Shown here one piece after another: positions 1 through 9,364 of a DNA stretch of 64,000 nucleotides. The notes under the pieces were generated by a model. That model worked only from the letters and a program-made list of their open reading frames with translations. It ran no database searches and had not been told where the DNA came from. The position numbers and the translations under genes were made by a program. The stretch comes from Lewinellaceae bacterium (GTDB lineage: Bacteria; Bacteroidota; Bacteroidia; Chitinophagales; Saprospiraceae), in contig JACJXX010000002.1 of the NCBI GenBank assembly GCA_020636435.1, positions 4,216,001 to 4,280,000 on the forward strand, written 5' to 3'. Numbering within the stretch: position 1 is the first letter of the stretch; the number at the start of each line of letters is the position of its first letter.

Positions 1-1
1 G

Positions 2-274
2 TCCATAGAATTGTCTTCTCTTGCCCTGGACGCCAGCCAACAGCCTCTTCTTCCGGGCGAGCTGCTGCTGCTGGCCCGACAGCGCCTGAGCAGCAAAGAG
101 AGCCAATTGGGCCGCTTCCTCAACTGCCGGTGTATCGAAACCCGCCACCTCAGCCAGGATATGGACGTGGCGGCCTATGAACTGTGTTACGAAAACAAGA
201 CCCTGCATTTCCAGTTTGCCTGCTTCCAGCCCCGAGGGGCCTGGGAATTGCAGGGATTCCGGTGGGCGGCGTGA
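2..274 (+). CDS. C-terminal part of an unknown protein (cut by window edge)
   Basis: The frame is open from the first bases of the window to a TGA at 272-274, so this is the 3' end of a gene that starts upstream. A TTG at 11 is only an internal codon of the open frame. The visible 91 residues are mostly soluble-looking, with a leucine-rich stretch near the start and aromatic residues at the end (..CFQPRGAWELQGFRWAA). No family is recognised and no function is proposed. About 260 bases with no convincing gene separate it from metG. Confidence 0.55.
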   Translation, partial: SIELSSLALDASQQPLLPGELLLLARQRLSSKESQLGRFLNCRCIETRHLSQDMDVAAYELCYENKTLHFQFACFQPRGAWELQGFRWAA

Positions 275-480
275 AAGGGAGAGGAAATTGTTAAATTGTT
301 ATATGGTTTGATGGTTGAGGCTGCCCGGATGGAGGCCATCAACAAAAAAACAACTCAATACGCTCCTTAACCAACCTTCGGAAACCAATTTTCCAGGCAT
401 TCTGTTGTCTTTGCCGTATATTCGCAGCCTTTAGGAATATAATGCATCCGTATTGGGGTGCATCAGCTTGTCCGTTCAAT

Positions 481-523
481 ACACTGCAAACACTGAAACA
501 CTGCAACACTGCAACACCAAACA
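481..523. repeat. Low-complexity degenerate repeat upstream of metG
   Basis: A run built on the word ACACTGAAACACTGCAAC lies directly before the metG start. It keeps the upstream frame open, giving a false longer MetG reading from 442. It belongs to a set of short degenerate tandem runs scattered between genes in this window. Confidence 0.6.
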
Positions 524-534
524 CTCCGCCACCA

Positions 535-2649
535 ATGAGCAAACGATACCTCATCACCTCCGCCCTGCCCTATGCCAACGGGGCGCTGCACCTCGGCCAC
601 CTGGCGGGCGCTTATCTGCCCGCCGACATTTACGTGCGCTACCTGCGCTTGTTGGGCAAAGACGTCGTCTGGGTGTGCGGCTCCGACGAGCACGGGGCAG
701 CCATTACCATTCGGGCCAAGAAGGAGGGCATCTCTCCCCGGGAGATCATCGATAAATACCATACCCTGAATAAGGATACCTTCGCCCGGCTGGGCATCTC
801 CTTCGACTACTACCACCGCACCAGCGCGCCCCTGCACCATGAAACTTCTCAGGATTTTTTCTTAAAGCTCTATGAAAAAGGCGGCGAATTCGAGGAGCGG
901 GAAATCGAACAGTACTACGACGAGGAGTACGACCAGTTCCTCGCCGACCGATACATCGTGGGCACCTGCCCCAAATGCGGCCACGAGGAAGCCTTCGGCG
1001 ACCAGTGCGAGAACTGCGGCTCCGACCTCTCCCCCCTCGAGCTGATCCACCCGCGCTCTACCCTCAGCGGCAAAGCGCCCCAACTGAAAAAGACCAGGCA
1101 CTGGTACTTCAAACTGGACAAACATGAAGGCTGGCTGCGGGAATGGATCGATACCGGAGTTCTGGACGGCGAGCAACACCACGACCCCAAAACCTGGAAG
1201 CGCCACGTCGTCGGCCAGTGCCTCTCCTGGCTGGATACCGGCCTGCAGCCCCGCGCCATCACCCGCGACCTCGACTGGGGCATACCGGTGCCCCTGGAAG
1301 AAGCAAAAGGCAAGGTGCTCTACGTCTGGTTCGACGCCCCCATCGGCTACATCTCCTCCACCCGCCAATGGGCCAAAGAAAACGGGAAAGACTGGGAGCT
1401 GTACTGGAAGGATAAAGACACTACGCTCATCCACTTTATCGGAAAGGACAATATCGTTTTTCACTGTATTGTGTTCCCGGCTATGCTCAAGGCCTACGGC
1501 GAGTTCAACCTGCCGGTCAACGTGCCGGCCAACCAGTTCCTCAACTTCGAGGGGCAGAAATTCTCCAAATCGCGCGGCTGGGGCATCGAGCAGCACGAGT
1601 ACCTGGAGGAGTTTAAAAACTTCCCCAACAAGGAAGACGCCCTGCGCTACGCGCTGATCCGAAATATGCCGGAAAACAAGGACGCCGACTTCAAGTGGGA
1701 TGAATTTGCCGACTTCCACGATAAAGAGCTGGCGGACAACCTGGGCAACTTCGTCAACCGCGTCATCGTGCTCACCAATAAATACTTTGAGGGAGTTGTG
1801 CCGCCAACGAACCAGGACATCAAAACCGCCCTGGCGCCTGCCCGCGAGATTGTTCAAAAAATCACCGGCGAACTGGACGCCTTCAGCTTCCGTTCGGCTG
1901 TGATTGCCTTGATGGAACTTTCCTCCTGGGGCAATACTTACCTTCAGGATGTTTCCCCCTGGAAGCTCTACAAGGAAGACCCCAACAGCCAGGCGATCAA
2001 AGATTGCATGTTTGCCAGCCTGCAGGTCGTGGCTTTGTTGAGCCTGCTGGCCGAGCCTTTCATTCCCTTCACCGCGCCAAAAATCCGAAAGCAACTGAAC
2101 CTGCCGGAAATTCAGAATGGAGACTTACAGCAAGCTCTGCAAAAGCTGGAATCCGGCGAGCCCCTCCTTCCCGCCGGCCATAAGGTCGGCGAGCCGGAGT
2201 TGCTCTTCGCTAAAATCGCCGACCGCAAAGACGACAGCCGCCTGCAAATAGTCAACCGGCAGAAGGAAAAACTGCAACAAGTATTGGAAACCGAAAAAGG
2301 CGAAGAACGGGAGCCTGTCAAACCCGCCATCCAATACGAAGATTTTGCTAAACTGGACCTCCGCACCGGCACCATCACCGCCGCCGAGGCCGTTCCCAAA
2401 GCCGATAAACTGCTGCAACTCACCGTCGACCTGGGCAGCGAACAGCGTACCGTTGTGGCTGGCATCGCCAAATTCTTCAAACCAGAAGACCTGCCCAGGC
2501 AGCCCGTGGTAGTGGTCGCCAACCTGGCGCCCCGCAAACTGCGCGGCATCGAATCCCAGGGCATGGTCCTGATGGCAGAAAATGACAAAGGGGAGCTAAC
2601 CTTTGTCAGCCCGAAACAGGGTTGGGGGAATGGATGGGTGGTGAGATAG
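535..2649 (+). CDS. metG: Methionyl-tRNA synthetase
   Basis: Charges tRNA-Met with methionine in the cytoplasm. The 704-residue protein starts MSKRYLITSALPYANG, the usual family N-terminus, so ATG 535 is preferred over an in-frame extension from 442 that reads through a low-complexity repeat. The class I signature HLGH is at residues 19-22, four zinc-binding cysteines lie in two CxxC pairs (145/148 and 158/161), and the KMSKS loop appears as KFSKS at 342-346. The last ~110 residues form a Trbp111-like tRNA-binding domain (FAKLDLRTGTI.. and RKLRGIESQGM), which favours dimer formation. The length fits the long bacterial form. The gene stands alone; the next gene is convergent. Confidence 0.97.
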   Translation: MSKRYLITSALPYANGALHLGHLAGAYLPADIYVRYLRLLGKDVVWVCGSDEHGAAITIRAKKEGISPREIIDKYHTLNKDTFARLGISFDYYHRTSAPLHHETSQDFFLKLYEKGGEFEEREIEQYYDEEYDQFLADRYIVGTCPKCGHEEAFGDQCENCGSDLSPLELIHPRSTLSGKAPQLKKTRHWYFKLDKHEGWLREWIDTGVLDGEQHHDPKTWKRHVVGQCLSWLDTGLQPRAITRDLDWGIPVPLEEAKGKVLYVWFDAPIGYISSTRQWAKENGKDWELYWKDKDTTLIHFIGKDNIVFHCIVFPAMLKAYGEFNLPVNVPANQFLNFEGQKFSKSRGWGIEQHEYLEEFKNFPNKEDALRYALIRNMPENKDADFKWDEFADFHDKELADNLGNFVNRVIVLTNKYFEGVVPPTNQDIKTALAPAREIVQKITGELDAFSFRSAVIALMELSSWGNTYLQDVSPWKLYKEDPNSQAIKDCMFASLQVVALLSLLAEPFIPFTAPKIRKQLNLPEIQNGDLQQALQKLESGEPLLPAGHKVGEPELLFAKIADRKDDSRLQIVNRQKEKLQQVLETEKGEEREPVKPAIQYEDFAKLDLRTGTITAAEAVPKADKLLQLTVDLGSEQRTVVAGIAKFFKPEDLPRQPVVVVANLAPRKLRGIESQGMVLMAENDKGELTFVSPKQGWGNGWVVR

Positions 2650-2729
2650 CCGGTTGCGGGGTATCAGTTTCATAGTGAAGCAGTACCGGCCCGGCGGCCC
2701 ATTGAGGAGGCAAATGCAGATTAGGCGCC

Positions 2730-5117
2730 TCAGTCTGCCCTCAACACCTCCGCCGGTTTCCGGCGCGCCGCCCAGAGCGCCTCCCTTGCCACACTCAGCG
2801 CCACAAGAGCCAGGCTGGCTAACAGTGCCAGAATGAAAACGCCGGCGCCAGGCTCCACCCGATAGGCGAACTGCTGCAGCCACCGGTTCGCCAACCACCA
2901 GGAGAACGGAAGCGCCGCCATCCCGGCCAACAACGCCAACCACAGAAATTGCCCCACCAGCAGGCTCAAAAGCTGAGGCAAAGAAGCGCCCAGTACTTTG
3001 CGTATTCCGACCTCCCTCATGCGATAGCTCACAATGGCGCGCACCAGGCTGTACAAACCGGTAGTGGCCAGGATGACGGAAAGCAAGGTGAAAAAGAGGA
3101 AGAAACGAGAGAAGCGGCGGTCGGCTTCGTAGAGGCGCCCCACCTGCTCATCGATAAAACTCAGCTGAAAAGGCATGTCCGGGGCGATGGCAGCCCAGTC
3201 GCGCTCCAGGGAGGCTATGGATTCGGCCACGTCGCCCGGCCTCAGGCGAACGATGATATTGGACATTATGGTGCGGGGGGCAAACAGCACCAGGGGCTTC
3301 ATGGGCTCATGCAGGGAGTTGAAGTGGAAGTCTTTAACCACGCCGACAACCTGCCCCTCCATGATGTCGCTCACCTGCAGGCGCTGGCCCAGGGGCTCGT
3401 CCCAGCCAAAGGTTCGGGCGGCGGTTTCGTTTAGAATAATGCCCGTTGCCGTATCCTGGGGAAAGCTGCGGCTGAAGCCCCTCCCTTCGAGGACATCAAT
3501 TCCGAGCACATCGCAATAATCGAAGTAGATGCCGAAGATGTGCATGGCCCGGGCTTCTTCCGCCTGCTCATTGGGCTGGCGGATGGGGACCGAGCCATAA
3601 TCGTTGTTGAAAACATCGCCGGCAGTGACGCTCTCTACACGGGGATTGGCTGCCAGCACCTGCCGGGCCCGTTCAAAACGCTGCATAAAGTCGGGGGTAT
3701 ACAATTGCAGGGCCACTACCTGCTCCCGGTCGAAACCCAAATCCCGTTGCCGGATGTACTCCATTTGGCGGTAAATGGCAAAAGACCCGATGATCAGGCC
3801 AGTGGTGATGGCAAACTGCAGGCCCACCAGCAACGTCCTCAGGCGGCTGCCCGTTCCGGAATTCGGAAATTGCCCTTTCAGAGTGTCGGCGGCTTTATAA
3901 CGGGACATGACCAGCGCCGGATAAAAGCCGGCGCCCAGGGCTACCAACCCGGAAAGCAACAGGAAAGCCGGGGCCAGCCAGCGAAGATCTTGCCAATGCA
4001 ACCCAGCCGAATGCCCCAGCAAGACAGCAATAGGCGATTGCAGCACTACCAGCAAAACTACACTCACCATAAAAGCAAGGGCGGTAAGTAGAAAGGCCTC
4101 CGCCAGAAACTGCCGGCGCACCTGCCCGGAGGTGGCGCCCAGTACTTTGCGCAAGCCCACCTCCTTTGCCCGGCGCAGAGAACGCGCCGTTGCCAGGTTC
4201 AGGAAATTGAAACCCGCCACCAGCAGGATCAGCAGGGCTATAGCCGAAAGGCCGTAAGTATAGTACAGGTTGCCGTGCCGGTTCTCCTGAGTGTTCATCA
4301 GGTGGCCGGAATGGAAATAAATATCCCGCAGGGGTTGCAGGCGAAGGCGAACCCTCGCCGCCCGCTCTTCGTCAAAGTGATCGGCCAAAAAACCATTCAG
4401 CTTGGGTTCCAAAACTGCTGGCCCGGCATTTTTTTCCAACAGCACATACGTGTGAAAGGAAATCCATCCCCAACTCTCCAGGGTCACCGGATAACCGGGC
4501 GGCACCTGGAAAGTCTCAAAAGACACCAGAAAGTCAAAGTCCAGGTGGCTGCGCTCCGGCTTGCGGGCCAATACGCCTGTCACCCTAAGCTGGCGATCCT
4601 GCCCAAATTCCAGTATTTTGCCCATGGGGTCTTCCTCGCCGAAATATTTGCGGGCCATGGCGGGGGTCAGCACTACTGTGTTGGGTTGCGACAGCGCTGT
4701 TTCAGGGTCTCCCTTCACCAGGGGAAAGCTGAATAGCTGAAAAAAGGCCGGGCCGGCATACACCAGGTTGTTCTCGTAATACTGCTGGTTGTTGTAGCTC
4801 AGAATGGCCTCGTCAGAATACCGCAGCCGGCAGCTGGCCACCACCTCCGGATATTCCCGCTCCAGGGCCGGCCCCATGGGCGGAGAGGTAGTAGCCAACT
4901 GCCGGCCGTCGGGCCTGCCCTTGGTTTCATCAAAAGTAACCCGGTAAACCTGCTGGCCGTTTTCGTGAAACTGGTCGGCGCCCCATTCCCGGCGAACGAT
5001 CAGGAAGATCACCAGAATGGAAAGGAAGGCGGCCGAAAGGCCGGAAAGGTTAACCAGGCTAGTACCCGGAGCGCGCCGCAGGTGGCGGAAGGCAAGCAGG
5101 AGGAAATTGCGAAACAT
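2730..5117 (-). CDS. FtsX/MacB-like ABC transporter permease
   Basis: A 795-residue inner-membrane protein with an N-terminal membrane segment, a large MacB-type periplasmic domain, a block of three to four segments in the middle (about residues 285-420), a second periplasmic domain and a final block of FtsX-type segments near the C-terminus. Both FtsX blocks carry the characteristic cytoplasmic motif, RRAKEVGLRKVLGA and YRMREVGIRKVLGA, so the protein is an internal duplication. Proteins like this partner with a LolD/MacB-type ATPase that is not next to it here. Substrates are usually peptides, lipoproteins or antibiotics, but none can be named. It is divergent from the two-component pair at 5301, a neighbour arrangement often seen when the sensor controls the transporter. 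Confidence 0.9.
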   Translation of the reverse strand: MFRNFLLLAFRHLRRAPGTSLVNLSGLSAAFLSILVIFLIVRREWGADQFHENGQQVYRVTFDETKGRPDGRQLATTSPPMGPALEREYPEVVASCRLRYSDEAILSYNNQQYYENNLVYAGPAFFQLFSFPLVKGDPETALSQPNTVVLTPAMARKYFGEEDPMGKILEFGQDRQLRVTGVLARKPERSHLDFDFLVSFETFQVPPGYPVTLESWGWISFHTYVLLEKNAGPAVLEPKLNGFLADHFDEERAARVRLRLQPLRDIYFHSGHLMNTQENRHGNLYYTYGLSAIALLILLVAGFNFLNLATARSLRRAKEVGLRKVLGATSGQVRRQFLAEAFLLTALAFMVSVVLLVVLQSPIAVLLGHSAGLHWQDLRWLAPAFLLLSGLVALGAGFYPALVMSRYKAADTLKGQFPNSGTGSRLRTLLVGLQFAITTGLIIGSFAIYRQMEYIRQRDLGFDREQVVALQLYTPDFMQRFERARQVLAANPRVESVTAGDVFNNDYGSVPIRQPNEQAEEARAMHIFGIYFDYCDVLGIDVLEGRGFSRSFPQDTATGIILNETAARTFGWDEPLGQRLQVSDIMEGQVVGVVKDFHFNSLHEPMKPLVLFAPRTIMSNIIVRLRPGDVAESIASLERDWAAIAPDMPFQLSFIDEQVGRLYEADRRFSRFFLFFTLLSVILATTGLYSLVRAIVSYRMREVGIRKVLGASLPQLLSLLVGQFLWLALLAGMAALPFSWWLANRWLQQFAYRVEPGAGVFILALLASLALVALSVAREALWAARRKPAEVLRAD

Positions 5118-5300
5118 ATAGAACCGTTCTTGTTTATTTTTCTAATTTAGTCAATTACAGGCAAGTTTTGCCCGCAATGCAGCCAATTGTCACTATCCTG
5201 ATGCCAATGGCCTCTTGCCGGTGGCCATTTCGCAATTTCCAGTCAGCATACTGGCCTTGGCGCTTACAATGATTCAACTAAGATACAGCAAACACATAGA

Positions 5301-5996
5301 ATGAAAGTACTATTGATCGAAGATGAAAAAAACATCGCCTCTTTCATTGAGCGCAGCCTTTCCAATGCAGGATATGAAGCCTGTGTCGCCTATGACGGAG
5401 AGACCGGGCTGGATATCCTGGCCGGGCAGGATTTCGACGTCATTATCCTGGACATCATCCTGCCGCGAAAGAACGGCTGGGAAGTTTGCCAGCACATCCG
5501 GCAGCAATATCAGAAGGATACGCCAATACTGATGCTGAGCGCGCTCAACCATACCAACCACCTGGTGAAGGGGCTGGAAGCCGGCGCCGACGATTACATG
5601 GCCAAGCCGTTCAAGCTGACGGAACTGATGGCACGGCTGCATGCACTGGTGCGGCGCTACCGCCGCCAGCTCCCCACTGCCAACCTGCTTCGCTACGGAG
5701 GGCTGGAGGTCAACCTCGACTCTAAGGAAGCGTTTAGGGAAGGGCACCCTGTCAAACTGACAATCCGGGAGTTCAAGTTGCTGGAATTTTTCATGCGCCA
5801 CCCCGGCAAAGCCCTTTCCCGTTTTGAATTGCTGGAAAAAGTCTGGGGGCTGGACTTCGATACAGGGACGAATGTAGTGGACGTGTATGTCAACTACCTC
5901 CGCAACAAGGTCGACAAAGGATTTTCCAACAAACTCATTCATACCGTTTATGGTATGGGATACATACTCAAAGAAGGCCATGACCCTGCGGAATAG
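5301..5996 (+). CDS. OmpR/PhoB-family response regulator
   Basis: A 231-residue DNA-binding regulator. The receiver domain occupies about residues 1-120, with the acidic pocket EDE at 7-9, the phospho-acceptor Asp51 (LDIILP) and the conserved Lys102 (AKPF). A winged-helix OmpR-type effector fills residues 130-228, ending in the usual VYVNYLRNKVDKGF and YGMGYIL motifs. The gene ends inside the start of the kinase gene (17-base overlap), so the two are co-translated. Its target is unknown; the divergent permease at 5117 is the obvious candidate. Confidence 0.95.
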   Translation: MKVLLIEDEKNIASFIERSLSNAGYEACVAYDGETGLDILAGQDFDVIILDIILPRKNGWEVCQHIRQQYQKDTPILMLSALNHTNHLVKGLEAGADDYMAKPFKLTELMARLHALVRRYRRQLPTANLLRYGGLEVNLDSKEAFREGHPVKLTIREFKLLEFFMRHPGKALSRFELLEKVWGLDFDTGTNVVDVYVNYLRNKVDKGFSNKLIHTVYGMGYILKEGHDPAE

Positions 5997-7335
5997 AATT
6001 GCCATTACTTTTGCTCTGTTGAACTTCGCCCTGCTGGCCATCATATTTATGGTATTGTACTTGCTCACCCGGCAGTATACCTACAACGAATTTTTCAACC
6101 GGCTGGAAGAAAGGGCCCAGATCGCGGCCCAGGCTTTTTTAGAGAAAGACGAGCTCAATCAGCAGATATTTGAGGAAGTGCGCAGGCGCCACCTCCGCAC
6201 CTTGCCACAAGAGCAGGAGTTTTTCTACGCCCTGGGCGAGGAGGATTTATTGCCGGAGGCTTTGCCCGAATTTCTGGATGCCAGCATACTGGGCCGCATC
6301 GGCGAAGGAGAAGAAGTCCGCTATCACTACGGGCAACTCTCCGTAGCCGGCATTCGCTACGAGGACAATCAAGGGATATTTGCGACCATCGTCGTTGCCC
6401 AGGACCTTTATGGGCAGCGCAAACTCATCAACCTGCTCCGGCTGATGCTGTTCATCCTTGGCGCTGCCCTGCTGGCCGTTTTTCTGCTGGGGCGGTGGTA
6501 TGCCTGGCACATCCTGCTGCCCATCGGCCAGATGATCAAAAAAATGAAAAACATCAATTCCAGCAACCTCCACCTGCGGCTGAAAGAAAAAACCGGCAGG
6601 CAGGACGAGCTCAAACAACTGGCCACTACCTTCAACCGGATGCTGGACCGCATCGAAGCGGCCATAGAAACCCAAAACCTCTTTATCGGCAACGCTTCTC
6701 ATCAAATAAAAAACCCTCTGACCGCCATCATCGGCGAAGTAGAAACATCCATGTTGAAGGAACGCTCCTCCACAGAATACCACCATTCCCTGAAAGTAAT
6801 TGGAGAGGAAGCCGACCGACTGGGCGCTCTGGTTAAGCAGCTCATACGCATGAGCTATCCGGATACCGGCGAAGGGCAGGACGCCAAATGGCGCTTCGAC
6901 GAACTGATCCTCGACCTGGTGGAAGAGTTCAAGGAAACTTACCCTAAAGCCGGCATCAGCCTGGAATTTTCAAGCCTGCCTTCTGACCCCGAAAAACTCC
7001 TCTATCGCGGATACTACCACCTCATCCGCATTGCCATTGGCAACTTGCTGGAAAACGCCATCAAGTTTTCCGGCAACACCATAGTAAAACTGAAGCTGGA
7101 CATTTCCGACGAAAAGCTGGCGGTCAGCATTACCGACAATGGAATCGGCATTCCCGAGGAGGCTCAGCCCCACATTTTCACGCCCTTTTTCCGGGCCGAT
7201 AACGCCCAGGGCTTTCCCGGGTATGGCGTGGGCCTGGCATTGGCGGACAAAGTAGTTAAAATGCACGATGGCCAGTTGAAGCTCCTATCGTCACAGCAAA
7301 AAGGAACCACCTTTATCCTCGAACTCCCGTTCTAA
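5980..7335 (+). CDS. Sensor histidine kinase, partner of the preceding regulator
   Basis: A 451-residue membrane sensor kinase. Two membrane segments (about residues 8-30 and 151-172) enclose a periplasmic sensor of ~120 residues with no recognisable fold. A HAMP-like linker follows, then the H-box NASHQIKNPL with phospho-acceptor His241, an N-box (NLLENAIKFS), a G1 box (DNGIGIP) and a G2 box (GYGVGLAL). ATG 5980 is chosen because it gives a proper first membrane helix (MTLRNRIAITFALL) and overlaps the regulator gene by 17 bases; a longer in-frame reading from 5887 lies wholly within the regulator. The stimulus is unknown. Confidence 0.94.
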   Translation: MTLRNRIAITFALLNFALLAIIFMVLYLLTRQYTYNEFFNRLEERAQIAAQAFLEKDELNQQIFEEVRRRHLRTLPQEQEFFYALGEEDLLPEALPEFLDASILGRIGEGEEVRYHYGQLSVAGIRYEDNQGIFATIVVAQDLYGQRKLINLLRLMLFILGAALLAVFLLGRWYAWHILLPIGQMIKKMKNINSSNLHLRLKEKTGRQDELKQLATTFNRMLDRIEAAIETQNLFIGNASHQIKNPLTAIIGEVETSMLKERSSTEYHHSLKVIGEEADRLGALVKQLIRMSYPDTGEGQDAKWRFDELILDLVEEFKETYPKAGISLEFSSLPSDPEKLLYRGYYHLIRIAIGNLLENAIKFSGNTIVKLKLDISDEKLAVSITDNGIGIPEEAQPHIFTPFFRADNAQGFPGYGVGLALADKVVKMHDGQLKLLSSQQKGTTFILELPF

Positions 7336-7390
7336 TTGCTTTCTAACCTATCTCTAATCACGCTCTAACACCTGAATCTCTGGCCTTTTG

Positions 7391-7398
7391 TATCTTTG
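7391..7398 (+). promoter_or_regulatory. Consensus -7 box in a gene-poor gap (7336-7916)
   Basis: TATCTTTG matches the Bacteroidota -7 consensus TAnnTTTG exactly and lies 56 bases after the kinase stop codon. Transcription from it would run through about 520 bases before the next convincing start codon (7917). The gap holds only very short reading frames, for example ten codons from an ATG at about 7480. It may give the TIR-like gene a long leader, or make a small RNA. Confidence 0.5.
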
Positions 7399-7916
7399 TT
7401 CGGAGAAAAAAAGAGATCACAATCCCAAAAACCCAATGCGGCAAAATCCCATGTATCCCAATTTTGCCCATGCCCTATCATGAAAATCCATAAGATCATT
7501 ATTTGTTTCTAGAATTAGGCTTTCAGGACCAGTCCTGCGAAATGGAGGCGCCATCCCAACGCCGCATTTCGGGGTACTGGTTTCTTTTTTTTGCAAACAC
7601 CGCTTCCCCGCCTGCCCGGGCGCCTATGGGGAATTTGTTTTTCAAGGCTCCGCGCAACAGAATGGGCGTTTTAAAAACTTTAACATTGCAAAACTGTCTC
7701 AGGCCGGAAAGCGCACAATTTGCCCTGCTATGAAATCGTTAGCAGTATACAATCATTTGCCAAAAAACGGTATTCTCCAAAAAAATGACGGCAAAGGGAA
7801 CCATATCCCCGGCAAAACGGTAGATGATTATACTTTTTCTTTCCCAACACAAAAACGGCAGGCAAAACGAACAAACCAGGCGGCTTTTATTCCGTAACCC
7901 GTTAAATGAGAAAACT

Positions 7917-9353
7917 ATGGTGGCCCCTAACACCCAAAAGCTAACTGCTGTATTCCTGTATTCCCGCAAGGATGAAGCCTTCAGGGAGCGTTTCGGCGAC
8001 TACCTCAGGCTGCTGCAGTCCGATGATTATCTTTTAGGGCTTTCTTTCCAGGACATCGAAAGCCTGAGCCCTTACCGCTTCCGGGACAAAGTGGAAAGCT
8101 CCGACTTTTTCCTCTTTGCCGGCAGCCCCCACCTCTTTGCTCACCCCAATATGAACCACCCTGTTTTCAAGCGCCTGGTCAGTTACCACCACACCGGGCG
8201 CCTGCGGGCCATCGCCCTCAACTGCCGGCCCTGGGCAATGGAGGACACCCTGTTAAAAAGTGTCATCCAACTTCCGGGCAATGGCGAGCCGTTGAGCATC
8301 TCCGGGGAGGAAACGAAAGACGAGGCTTTTCTCGAAATCTACCACTACCTGCGCCAGCTTTGCGAGGACTGGATGGAAGAGAAATCCAGGCTGGAAAATT
8401 CCTGGAAGCTGGCCCAGAGAAACCACGATGTAGAAGCCTACCATGCCTTTTTGAAACAATACCCTCATTCCCGGTACTCCGGGGAGGCCCGCAACCTGGC
8501 CGACAACCTCTCCGAAGCGGAAATGTGGGCCAAAGCCAGCGAAAAAAAGAGCCTGCAACACTACTTTGGCTACCTGCTCTCGCCTTCCCAGCAGCGGGAA
8601 CGCCAGGATGAAGCCGCCCGGAAGATCACCGAGATCGAAGAGGACGAGGAGCGCTTCTGGGCGGATACGGCGACCCAGAAAGGGCCGGAGTTCTTCATCC
8701 GCTATAAGGCAATGTTCCCGGAAGGCAAGCACTGGGAAGAGGCCGATAAAAAGCTTCGCAAACTCCTGAAAAGGCCGGCGGCGCTGGCTGTCAGCCATGC
8801 CAAAGCATCGGAACACCATTACCTGATGCACCTGGCCTATAAGCGCCTGCCGGAAGAAGAATACTTCGCCCTCAATTCCCACCTTTTGTACTGTATGAAC
8901 TTGCGTGGCCGCCACGGCAAAGTCGTCAATGACGTAAAGTGGAGAGGGTACCTTTATCCGTCCATGCTGGGGCTGGCGCTATTAGCCCTGGCGATATTTT
9001 CCTGGCCCAGCATCTCGGAAACCCTGCAAACCCCTTCTGTTTCCGGCGCGCTGCTCACGGTGGCCATCGTCCTTTTCGCAGGCATTCTGGCCTACCGCTC
9101 CTTTCACAGCCTCCGGCATCTTTATGAAGACTACTTTAAATTGCAGGATGCCCTGCAGGCGCTGCAACAATCGGCCGCCTACCTCAAGGTAGGCTACCTC
9201 ACCAATGACCCCAAAACAGTGTGGGAGATTCAGTTGCAGCTTACCAGGCTGGAGCAACAGTTGCAGGCCATCGAGCAGAAAAACTACCTGCACTATTTCT
9301 TCCAGGATGATAAAGCCCGGCCGGAATGGGTGGTCAGGGAGGCCGCGGCGTAG
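7917..9353 (+). CDS. TIR-like domain protein with helical repeats and two membrane segments
   Basis: A 478-residue protein. The first ~125 residues read as a TIR/SEFIR-like fold: a first strand VFLYSRKDEAF, a region around FQDIESLSPYRFRDKV matching the usual interface-plus-helix pattern, then SDFFLFAGSPHLF. The position that usually carries the NADase catalytic glutamate (the box after the SP.f motif) reads NHPVFKRL, so the enzymatic residue seems absent. Residues ~150-330 contain two copies of an ..FL..YP.S.Y..EA.. type helical repeat. Two membrane helices follow (about 345-365 and 375-395), then a coiled-coil tail. The likely role is membrane-tethered signalling or scaffolding; a defence role is possible but unproven. 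ATG 7917 starts right before the domain; an ATG at 7824 adds a non-conserved leader. Confidence 0.7.
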   Translation: MVAPNTQKLTAVFLYSRKDEAFRERFGDYLRLLQSDDYLLGLSFQDIESLSPYRFRDKVESSDFFLFAGSPHLFAHPNMNHPVFKRLVSYHHTGRLRAIALNCRPWAMEDTLLKSVIQLPGNGEPLSISGEETKDEAFLEIYHYLRQLCEDWMEEKSRLENSWKLAQRNHDVEAYHAFLKQYPHSRYSGEARNLADNLSEAEMWAKASEKKSLQHYFGYLLSPSQQRERQDEAARKITEIEEDEERFWADTATQKGPEFFIRYKAMFPEGKHWEEADKKLRKLLKRPAALAVSHAKASEHHYLMHLAYKRLPEEEYFALNSHLLYCMNLRGRHGKVVNDVKWRGYLYPSMLGLALLALAIFSWPSISETLQTPSVSGALLTVAIVLFAGILAYRSFHSLRHLYEDYFKLQDALQALQQSAAYLKVGYLTNDPKTVWEIQLQLTRLEQQLQAIEQKNYLHYFFQDDKARPEWVVREAAA

Positions 9354-9364
9354 GAGCGGGCATC

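Noticed and set aside
442..534. Longer MetG N-terminus from 442
   Set aside because: It reads through a low-complexity repeat, whereas the family start MSKRYLITSALPYANG is at 535.
7503..7733. 76-codon frame in the gap before the TIR-like gene
   Set aside because: Non-ATG start, mixed composition, and no recognisable features.
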